Below are positions 25,601 to 37,600 of a stretch of 64,000 nt of DNA, in pieces. A model generated the notes under the pieces. It searched no databases and had not been told where the DNA came from. It saw nothing but the letters and a program-made list of their open reading frames with translations. Each line of letters opens with the position of its first letter. Position 1 is the first letter of the stretch. The stretch covers positions 67,363,579-67,427,578 of the forward strand of contig CM067306.1 of NCBI GenBank assembly GCA_034231615.1, in the 5' to 3' direction. This stretch comes from Meghimatium bilineatum. Lineage: Eukaryota > Mollusca > Gastropoda > Stylommatophora > Philomycidae. Both the position numbers and the translations under genes were made by a program.

Positions 25601-28600
25601 AACACAGATTCATACAAATCATACTCATTTAGCACACAGAAATTAACTTCAAGTATCTAGTTCATTGGTCAACAGATTATCTTCACTGCACATGTAACCA
25701 TTGGTCGATGCACTGCTGGGATCTCCTCCTCAAGATATCCCTCAGTTCGTAGCAACTGACCACAACCTCTCTGTGCTGGTTTACTAATCTTCTCTTGTTA
25801 CATCATGTGTAGTCATGCCATTCTTGACTTAAAGTATCTGATATTTATCAGAACAAACTCAGTGGACTCTAGAATCTGCAGAAGATGAATATGTCAGGTC
25901 ATTGGTGAAAATAAGATGGCAACACAACGCATTTTAATTCTCTGGACTGCATCCTGCTGGAAATTTAGTAGAACCTTTGTCCTGCTATAAGAGAGATCCA
26001 GTGGGAGCTTGAGAATAAACGCTGAAGAAGATTTCTGGACAAAATGTTCTTCTACTGTACAGATTAATGCTAGGTTCTATGAATAAATATGAACTAGAGA
26101 CGTAAAGAAGTTCCCTGAGGATATTAACTGTTACAAATGTATTTTTAATCAAACCAAAAGAAATGGTTTGATCTCATGCAGAATTGCTTGTTTTGGAACC
26201 AGGATCTGGACTTCTAGTTTAGGACAAGTGAAGTGTTGTTTTTTTATCGTTTGTTCTCAAATTCTCACTATATATTTCTTGTTGAAGGGCATATCTTATC
26301 CGTCTATTTGGTGAAGTGGTACAGAGCACGTCTGTGAAAGCCAATCTACCGAATTTGATCCTCGTCACAGGCAATTGTGCATCTGGACCATTCAGAAAGC
26401 AATGGCAAACTACTGAACCCATTTATATTGTCAGAAAATAACCAGTAAAAAAATGCTGGGTTGATAGCTACATCCTGAATAGGATATGCTATCCACAAAA
26501 AAAAAAGAAAGAAGGGCATTGGTACTACTAGATTTCTAGCAGAATGTACTCCAAAGAATAGAAATGCAGTGTGTCGCAGTTTTATTTATGCCAATGACCT
26601 GACCCCTCCAAATTCAGCGCTTTACTGCTATTCTTTGGTACCTTTCCTACTCAGGTAACTCACACAAGCAAACAATAATTCAAAAGAATTTCCTATACAG
26701 GATATGGTTGAATTATTTTAACACGTTCTTACCAGATGAAAAGTCAGCGACTGCAATGAGATCAACTTTAGGCAGTGGATATTTAATACGAAAGTACTCC
26801 TTGTAAAATGGTAAAGTCTTGACAGCAACCTGGTGACACAAATAATACAAGAAACATAGATTTTGTCACTTTAAAAAAGATGTATGCTTGTAGAAATGAT
26901 TGCAGTTTTTTTATGATATATTTTTGTCTAGCCAGATGTGAGTGTGTGTGTAAACATCTCCGAGAAACATATGGACATCTTCCTTTGTCTATGATAAGAA
27001 ATTGTAAGAATGTCATAACAAAAGTCCCCTATAGAGGACAAGACTCTCTCTAGCCAATCACATTTCATCTTAAAATCACAGTCAGCCAAAAAAGGTTCCC
27101 TGGGACCTTTAAAAAATCTCATAAAAGACAAGACTATAGAGAAGCAGAAACCAGAAGTTGAACATACAATTCCAGCAACTGACACAGAGAGAACAATCAT
27201 GACAAACTGGTGTTCACTGGAGGCGTTCCATCATCATCATCATCATCACTGTATCCTAGGCCATTCTTCTTCTTCTACTCATACAGATTAGCAGGATGTA
27301 GTCCGGAGAATGATATGCATTGTGTCATGGTTTACAGATTTGTTGCGATATCTACAGGTTTCAAACTGACACATCTGACTTCAGCATGGCTTCTGGGTCA
27401 TGTTAACCATCTATAGGATGGACCAGCTAACTCCACCCTCAAAACCTTTTTTTAGTCATCTCTTAAGCCATGCATGGCATGGAACTGTTGCTATTCTTTG
27501 CACCCCTTTCTGACCACAATACATAGGGTAGTTAAGAACAACTAGGTCAGAAAACTCTACATATCACCACCACAAATAAATCCCTGATTCTTACACTCTA
27601 CAACCCACCACATATCCTACTTTCCTCTCCCTTCCCTGAAACACCAATTACCGAACTACTCACAGCATGAAGGTCTCACCAGTGGCCCCCCAGACCAACC
27701 AAGCATATTACTATTAGGAGATATGCCAATATATTGACACTTTCCTTTTGTGGATTCCCACAGCAGTATGTCTTTATGATACACTTGCACCCCACACCCA
27801 TGTGAGCTTCTTGCACCCCACACCCATGTGAGCTTCTTGCACCCCACACACATCTGAGCTTCTTATCCAATCATTGCAGGCTGCTTAGAGTTGGGAGTCT
27901 TGTGGATGTGAGAGAAAAGACCTGGAGAAAACTACCTCTCCCATTGCACAAAATAATAAAAGAGCTATATTGTTCATAATTCCTGGAGATTCAACCAAAA
28001 TCTACTCTGACAAAGACTTACATTTAAAGCAAATCTTCCCTGCTCTTTCTTGCCGGGCGGTGTGTACACCCGAACCAGAACATTGTCCACATCTCTATCC
28101 TCCACGTAGTCATACTCTCCGACCACAAATGCCACCAGATACGTGGACATAACAGGTGTTGTGTCATATGTTACCTCCAGCAAATTGCCATCAACTTCTT
28201 TCTCAGAAATTACTGGCTGATGGGAATATAAAATGGATACATCAACCAATGATATATATTTTTCAGAATTAAAATAATGAAATATTTCTAGAATAGGCAT
28301 TACTTTATAAATTTAGTATAGAATCTTCAGGCAGCACTGATCATACATTTAAGTCAACAAGAAAGAAAATCTGCAATCAAACTGTCCACCACGTGGTCAA
28401 TGAACATTTGTAAAATAACACACAAATGGTTCAATATCAGTTTTACAATTAGGATACATACACAGATTAAACGTTTTGACCACTAGGCCTTTGTCAAAAT
28501 AAGGACAAACACAGACTGGAGTAGAATAAATAAAAAAACTACACTGGAAGAAAGTATGTAGGCATCTATGTTGATATAAGATGAAAGTCGAGTAGAGTCA

Positions 28601-31600
28601 AGCATGAATATAAGCTACATGTTGAGTTCAATAAGTAGTTAGTTGATATAAACATAGACAAGACAGATAAGACAAGTAGAGGAGTAGCAAGTCAAAGTCA
28701 CTACTTTAAATTTAAATATAAAATCACTTTCCTAATCACTTGCATTGCTCTCAAGCAAGATCCTAACAAAAAAAGTGCCTCCTCGTAGTGTACCCTGAAA
28801 AAATAATAGCTTCAAAGCTTGCATGAAACAATTTGGCTGCTTGAAGGTTCATGCCCAGGCAGCGTAGACTAGAATGAGAACTGTTTGCACAAGACAAACA
28901 CAATATCTCTGATCAGAACCTTAGTCCCCTCCCCCAGTCAAAATGCTAACACGGCACAGTACAAAATAACAACCAACATAACCAGTCAACTAAGGTGAAA
29001 ATCATACGCCAGTTTGTGGAGAATCAAGGCAGATTTATTGTGCTAAATGCAAAGGATGCACAGACTAAGTGAGGAAATTGAAGCCATAAGAAAGCAATGT
29101 TCATGCTGGAGAAAAAGCTTTAAGCCATCTTCTGGCTGCAGGTTGTGCAGAAAGGTAAAGACAGAATACATGACCATCCTCGTACAGTAGACCCACTGTG
29201 CTACTACAAGAGAGATCCAATGGGAGTGTGCTAACAAATGCTAAAAAACTATTCATCTGAAAGTATCATAATCGTGGCATGTATCTTAGTATGCACTCAC
29301 CATATTAGACAATGCCACTTTGCCCTTGGGTACCACCAGTGTAATATCAAATGTAGCTTTAATAGCTGGCTCATCCCAACAAGGAAATGCTTGTCGAGCA
29401 TCTGTTGCCTAAGAAGAAATGTTTTGTTTGATCAGAATCTAACAAGTACACTATCAACTCTGTCATAAACTGTGTTTTATTTATATATGTATATTCTCTT
29501 GGGGGGTGGGGGGGTGTGGCATTTTGTTCACAAATACTGTCTCTTGTGTTTATGCTCAAACACCTGAAAGTTGGAAGGATTTTCTGTCCGTTCTCAAACT
29601 CCTGCAGATCAGCAGGATGTAGTCCAGAGAACTGTGTTGTGTCATGGTTTACAGCACTGATGCGATATCTGCACCTTTTGGCCTGACACATCCGACTTCA
29701 GCACAGCTTTGGGTCAGTACCCTATATGGGATGGGACAGCCAACTCCCTCTCATAACCTCCTTAGTCGCCTCGTACGACATGCATGGAAGGTACACAGTG
29801 TGGCTATTCTTTGCTCCCCTTTCTGGCCTCGACAACACAGTTGGCAGAAGTCCAGAGGTTTACAAAGACAAAGGATAATATGAAGAAAATTGGTCTGACA
29901 AAGTTTCACTTCCATGTTCATTCTTAAATCTCCTGCAGATTATTATCAAGATGTTGTCAAGAGTGATCTGAGGCTGCAGATTACATAGTAGTGGGCTCGC
30001 TTCAAGTGTGAGAGATACGGGGACTTTTCTTTGGGATCTCCATGGATTACAGCTCAAACTTCCCGAAGACGGATGTGTCAGGTCATTGGCGCAAATAAAA
30101 CAACAATGCAACACATTTCCATTCTCTGGACTACATCCTGCTGGAAATCTAGTAGGGTCATTGTCTTGCAACAAGAGAGATTCAATGGTAGTTTGAGAAT
30201 GAACGCTGAAGAAGAAGAGGAATAGCTCAAGCAATGAGATTATGTAATCTGAGCATCATCATGTTTCATTATGTTTTTTTTTGTTTTTCGTTCGCTCCAT
30301 TGTAACCATCACGGATATCCGTGCGATTTCCGCCGGGAGCGTGATTACGTTGTGCCACCGTTATGCGCCTTGTAGGCCTAGCACATCCGATTTCGGCATG
30401 CCTTGACAATTCGGGTGGGCTACCCTTAGCCTGTGACAGCCTCTATATCTGTCTCCAGGCACGCGTAGTGAAGACTCTTCGCCCAGACGATTTTCTTGCT
30501 CTCGTCTCACTCGAACGAGGTGTTCCACTGTCTATGAACTTGCCTCGTGTAATTGGACGTGCTGTGCCTGTGCCCATTAGGTACTGAACCGTTTCTCGTC
30601 CATGAGCCTGGTTCCTTGAGGGGAAGAACTCAACAGAGGAGTTGGACCTTGGCTCTTTCGCCCTCTTAGCCGAGGTGTCATTCACCGACATCGTGTACTC
30701 CTTGTCTAAGTTCGAGTCTCACACCACGCGTTTGAGAGCAAGGCGTTCTCGAGCTGAGCGTCCTTGTCCCAATAGCGCCTGAGCCCATCAGGTACTGAAC
30801 CCTTTCTCTCTTCAAGTGTATTTCCGGTGTAGGAAAACCTGACAGTAGAGTTGGGCCAGGGCTAAATCGTTGTCCCTTTTGTGCCTGAGCGAATCGAGTA
30901 TGGAACCCTTTCTCTCTGCAAGTTACTTCCGGTATAGGAAACCTTGACAGTAGAGTTGGGCCAGGACTGCCATCGTTGTCCCTTTCTTGCCTACACCCAT
31001 CGGGTACAGAACCCTTTCTCTTTGCAAGCATATTTCCGGTTTAGGAAGGCTCGACATTAGAGTTGGGTTAGGTCTTTTGCTTTACCAAACGCCGATGGAT
31101 GGGTCTGAGTCTCTGCCTGTTAAGAACTCTGGTGACTAGAAGCCCGTCTCGAGCTGACGGAGCTTGTAGTTCCCTTTCCTAGGGACTTTTCACTTTCTAT
31201 TTGCAGTTCGCGCTGCCCTCTAGCGCTGTTCTGCCCTTTCATTGTACTCTGTATGAAACATATTTGTCTCTCATCATGCATTTACCTTTACGTGCATTTT
31301 ACATTGGCCGCCCCTCCAATGTTCGGACTGGACTGACTAGCTTCACTGTATGTCGACAGTGTCGCTATATGTGGTGATGCTGGTGGTGTCGGAGATATTG
31401 TCTGTCTCTTGTGCAGTCAAATCTCTTTCCATCTGCTACCTCCACATTCTCGGACACGATCCCCAAATGATTTGGCCAGAATCAGCACGAGCTGCTGTAT
31501 TTCTGTTTCCAGGGTGCACCACGTGGAGGTACATTTGGGATCTTGGTTATCTGCTAACCCTGGGTCCGCCTAGAGCAATGCGTTCCCTTTGCACCCCATG

Positions 31601-34600
31601 TTTCATTAGAGGGAGGAAGTATATATGGGAAAAACTTATTACAATATAATCACTCCTCTGTGCCAAAATACATCTATCTATTGTTATTTCCACTTGTTTC
31701 CCATAAGCGTCGTGGGTGGAATTCTGAGATTTTTGTCTTTGGTCATTTAAGTTTCATTGGCTATGGTAAGTTACTGTATCTATTTAATGTTTTTTTTATT
31801 GTCTCTGCCTATCTAGTTCTTGGTCTTCCTCGTGCCTTGTAGCCCGGTCTTCTGCTGATGTATGCATGAAAGACTGGCTGTGCAGGTTCCATTCTCATGA
31901 CATGATCAAACCATCTGGTTTGCTGCCTCTAAATGTAGTCTTGACATGAGACAGTCTTTACTTCTTTCCTGATATCTTCATTTTCCCTGCGGTCTCTTCT
32001 CGTGACATTTATAACTTTTCTCAAAAGTCTCATTTCGCAAATTGTGATTTTTTTCGTTAGTGACTTTGTCAAGAACCATGTTTGACATTGGTAATACATT
32101 TGTAGTCATGTAGATTAATGGGTATTTAAGTATTGGTGATAGTTGGTAAGTCACGGAATTGGTATTTTGGCACCTTGTTTCAATGTCTCTGTCGAGTTTG
32201 CCATCCTCCATAAATATGCTTCCTAGGTTTTTAAACTCTGGTACTTGCTTTAGTTTTGTACCATTGACAGATACATTTTACTAGCCTGGTGTTCTGCTTT
32301 TCTTCAGCATAGTCTCTGTTTTAGATGTAATTAGACTTACGTAAAACACAGGTTTATATATCGTCTCAATGGGACACCATAGACTATATCTAACACTAGT
32401 GGGTAATGATGGGCAATGATGATCACATAAGAAATCATAAAAATTACAATACACAAATCATATTCACACAAATCATATTCAACGTTTCAACCAAAAGGTC
32501 TTTATCAAGACACAAACAAAACATTAAAAGACGACGAATAGAAAAATTATCACAACGGAAATATGGAAATGATATGCCGGAAGGTCAGAAAGTACATAAA
32601 AACGTAAATATATGTGGAAACGAAACGAACAAAAAGGTGAGTAAATGACGGAACAAAAAGAATAAAGACAAAGACCACACCAAACCAGTACTAGACATAA
32701 GAGTGGTCGGAATTGAGACGATTTTCTAGAGCATACCTAGATCTATCATCGGTGGTGCAAGATCTGATGGCGGTGACCTGAATATCCAAAGCACCATGAT
32801 GACCGTCGCCGTTGAAGTGTGTGGCCACAGGAGTGGGTGTTCTGTGCTTGATGGCATGAAGATGGTTACAAAAACGATCGCTCAATCGTAGGCCGGTTTC
32901 CCCGATGTACTGTTTGCCACAGCGTTTACATATGATCACGTAAATGACATTACGGGATTCACATGTAAAGGCCTCATCGATGGAGAAAGTGACCTTGGGA
33001 AATGAAATCGCTCCATTTACCAAGGCCACTTTCTCCATCGATGAGGCCTTTACATGTGAATCCCGTAATGTCATTTACGTGATCATATGTAAACGCTGTG
33101 GCAAACAGTACATCGGGGAAACCGGCCTACGATTGAGCGATCGTTTTTGTAACCATCTTCATGCCATCAAGCACAGAACACCCACTCCTGTGGCCACACA
33201 CTTCAACGGCGACGGTCATCATGGTGCTTTGGATATTCAGGTCACCGCCATCAGATCTTGCACCACCGATGATAGATCTAGGTATGCTCTAGAAAATCGT
33301 CTCATTTTCGAGATGGGTACACTCAAGCCTTTTGGACTCAATTCCGACCACTCTTATGTCTAGTACTGGTTTGGTGTGGTCTTTGTCTTTATTCTTTTTG
33401 TTCCGTCATTTACTCACCTTTTTGTTCGTTTCGTTTCCACATATATTTACGTTTTTATGTACTTTCTGACCTTCCGGCATATCATTTCCATATTTCCGTT
33501 GTGATAATTTTTCTATTCGTCGTCTTTTAATGTTTTGTTTGTGTCTTGATAAAGACCTTTTGGTTGAAACGTTGAATATGATTTGTGTGAATATGATTTG
33601 TGTATTGTAATTTTTATGATTTCTTATGTGATCATCATTGCCCATCATTACCCACTAGTGTTAGATATAGTCTATGGTGTCCCATTGAGACGATATATAA
33701 ACCTGTGTTTTACGTAAGTCTAATTGTTGTTACGTTTCACGCTGTTACCTTGTATTGATTGTTTTAGATGTATTAAGTTTCAAAATACATCACACTGTGT
33801 AACACTACCGCAAACTATGTAATAATACCCCAAACTGTATAACAATACACCCAAATCGTGCAATACCATAACTGTGTTACAATACCTCAAACTGTGTAAC
33901 AGCTGCATATCTCTCTTCCTCTCCAACATTGTACTTGCTGCGATAGAATCCCTTCATTTTATCATTCAGCTCTCCCGTAAATTTGATTTGCAACACCCCA
34001 TGACCAGGCTGTGATCAAATATGTCAACACAAGTAAGCACACAAAATGAGCAAGTTACAAAGTTACAGTAATGATACATCTACATTGATGAATGTAAGTA
34101 ACAATATTAGTAATGAATTGAATAGATCAAGGGAAGGAGAGAGAGAGAGGAAGACAAAGAGAGAAGTTGCTGGATGGGTTGTCATTGTGGCATGGGAGAA
34201 TACCACCAACTGAACTAATTAACAACACAAGAGACAGAAAGTTGTGGAGAAACATGATTACCTATGCCACTCGGCATGGTACTTCATTGATCAATATAGA
34301 ATGTGGCCAAGAATATCTATATTCTTTCAGAACTGAATACAGTGCAGAGGTCAGGAACCAGTTTTAGCAAAGTGATGCTTCTGTGTGTAGTTCTTGCATG
34401 TTATTTAGACCCGTCATAACCTGTAATGGTCATTTCTCTTGGTCATCCTCTCAGAAGTATTTAATTCCATCACATATTTCCTGACAATCCTTTTGACTTG
34501 AACATTTGGTTGCATGCCTGGAGCTATAGAGAAGTTCGACATAACCAGTAGTCATTTGGTGACGGGGAATGAGCACAGTGGACCCTATCTTGGCTACAGT

Positions 34601-37600
34601 GACTAGGCGCAGTGCATAGGTTGAAACCTACCTTCCTGGAGGTGTGATAGTTATTCTCTGGCTCTGTCCCGGGGTGGGCCGAAAATCCACAGACTTCCCA
34701 GCAATATAATGCCATTAGGTCAAAGGGCATGAGCCCATGGACTGCTGGATCAGCAACCAACCAACCAACCAACAACCATCTAAAAAATAAGGTGCACAGC
34801 AGTCATTGCTAGACTAAATCTATCATCAAATAAAACAGCAATGAAATGCTTTTGAGAACAGTTTGAGATAAACATTTTTGCTTATTCATCATCACGTGAC
34901 ATTCTTTCCAGAATGTTGTCTTTGCAATTGATGTCCTGAACCCGACTCTATCTTGTGCCAATCTGCCTGCCTCCTCCAATGATAACTTCATACAGTCTTT
35001 AATGTCATCTGTCCATCTCCTTCTAGGTCTACCTCTTCTTCTACTTCTCAGAATTTTGTCCTCTAATATGTGTCTTTCCATGCCATTATGTCTTTTTTAT
35101 ATGTCCAAAATATTTCAGTTTTCTATGTAAAATTGTATTGACCAGCCATGCTCCCTCTATATTCAGCATATTGAAAATATCACTGTTCCTTATCTTTTCT
35201 GTCCAGGAAATACTTCATATAACACTTCAGTTTGAATGCCGATTTGCATATTTACATCTGAATATTTCAAGATCCAAGCTTTATTGGTTAATTTTTAATG
35301 ATTTCTTAAAATTATCTCCAATTAAAAACTTGTGTGGCAGTAGGAAAGACTTGGCCAAAAAAATGTGGCAGCAAAAGTTTTAAAATATCTTTTACTGAGT
35401 CCCAAATAACTATGCACAGTGATTCAAGTAATGACTGATTATAATTAATAAATATGCTTGCACTGTAAGGTTTTTTTGTGCTTTTCAAGGTTTTTTTTTA
35501 GTGTGTATGACCTGTGCTTAAGTATGCACTTTGAGAAGTTGAGAGTTGTATCTACACATTCTTGGGTGCATAGGCCATGGACAAGGATTGTTCATTTGTC
35601 TTTATGCAAAGTTACTAAAATGTGAGATCGCTAACATCTCACACCTCTACGGCATTAATAAATGCTATGGGTTACTTTAGTTGTTTTTTTTACTGTTTCC
35701 TTGTTCTCTATGGGTTCCATGTTATTGATGATCTAGTGATATCTTTTACTTGTTTTTCTGATTATGTCAATCCATCTCAATTTTCTCTCCTGGAGATTGG
35801 GCACATGCTCAGAAAACCAGTTAAAAAAATACAGGCATATTTATTGTCCAGATATTCTTGCACTGATGAAATAACACACAAACTCTTGCAGAATAAAATG
35901 TCTATCCTCCAGGATACGCACACTTGCATAATAAAATGTCTATCCTCAAAGATACTTACCCCAACATCAGAAGCAAATTTTAATCCCACCTGCTCTTGAT
36001 CTTTGTAATAGCTTACTTCTGCAGTTAGCTGTTGACCATCAACTACAGTGGACAAGTTTTACAAACGTTAGAACAGTATGAGCACAGACAACTGCCAGAT
36101 AACTATCATTAGTTTTAAGCTGAACTGACATCACGACACTCCAAGCACATCCACAAGTGCTTAGTCTCTTCCAGCAGAAAACACAGCATTGTAACAATTC
36201 CTGTCATATGTTTACTCAATCTTCCCCCTCCTGCTCAATTCCTGAATCACAGAATCTGTGATCAAAACTTTATTATTTGTATCCTCGCCCAAGTGTCGCT
36301 CATTGAGGAACTGCATGTCAGCAGACTTAGCTACAGGCGTACCCTAGAAATATGCCTTCTCAAGTATCCCAGCATGATTTGTCAGTAGATGAACACAATT
36401 TCCTGTAGATATGACGTCCAGTAACAAGATACCTCTTCTTCTTCAGATTTCATTCTCAAACTCCCGTTGGATCTCGCTTGTAGCAGGGCAATCTCCTACC
36501 AGATTTCAAACAGGATGTAGTCCAGTGAACAGAAATGCGTTGTGTTGCCATTTCATTTTATTTGCGCCAATGGCCCAACACATCAACTTCAGCATTTGGT
36601 AAAAAATGTGTTCAGTATTTTTACTTCCTCCACTGAGCGGTGGCTGCCTGTAAACATATCGCTAGTATAGTAGACCAGTTGTGTGAGAGAACTGGCTCTT
36701 GTACTTACACACTGATCAACAATCTCACAGTTTACCACTGCCACACATGCTTGACATGTTCCACTTTCTTGTGTCATTATTATTGACATAGCCAAAAATT
36801 GTAAAGGGGGGGGGGGGGACAATTTTCAAACCCAATGCACTAACGACTTCCTGTCTCGTGTCTAGTGTCTTTCTTTTTTACAATAAGAGCCTTTTATAAG
36901 GCAAGGGCTTGTCTTCAGATGTTCTTCGTTGTGACTTCTGTGAGTTTCGTATAATTATCTCAACCTGAATCAATGGAACGCAAAACCCTAGCCAAGATAT
37001 ATCCATTTAATGTGTGACTTTCCTGACAACATTATAACAAGTATGGACCACACAATACTGTTATGACAACTGCTAAACATTGACTCAGTTTAACAATTTG
37101 AATCTCTGGCCGGTCTGTTAGAGGACCAATTCCAAATTTTGTTTTTTGTTTGCCAATTATCTTAACCTTACTCAGCCTTTAAAATACTGTAAAGGGCAGG
37201 TCTTATCAGCCTAGATTCTGATTGGCCAATGCCTAGTTACTACCAAATCAATAACCTCTGGGGAAAATGAATACACAATGTTCAACTGCCATGTCACTTA
37301 CCCTGATTTATCCATCCTTCAAAATGTCCAAATTAACAGGATATAAATTTTGAATTATAGAATCCAAATGTCTATCATTCCTAATTGTCCAATAGTTATA
37401 ACCTTTCAAGATACAGTAGAAACTTCTATTGACTTGAGTTACCTCCATAGTTCAGGATTAGGGAGTTGCTCGCCTCACGCAGCTCAGACAAGCCAGCCCT
37501 CTATACATCCAGTATAGAACATCTTCAAACGTTATAAACAATAACTTCAACCGTTGCAACAATAGAGGTCAGACAAACCTCGGTAAAGACTTCATAAACT

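Larger units (their letters stand above)
32329..33725. mobile_element. Penelope-like element, two copies in inverted repeat
   Basis: Left arm 32329-about 33000 and right arm about 33021-33725 are near-perfect reverse complements joined at their 5' ends by a roughly 20-bp spacer. Each arm encodes a GIY-YIG-type endonuclease and ends past a hammerhead-like motif. The left arm lacks 39 bp (13 codons) that the right arm keeps. No reverse transcriptase is present, so each arm is a 5'-truncated copy. Confidence 0.88.
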
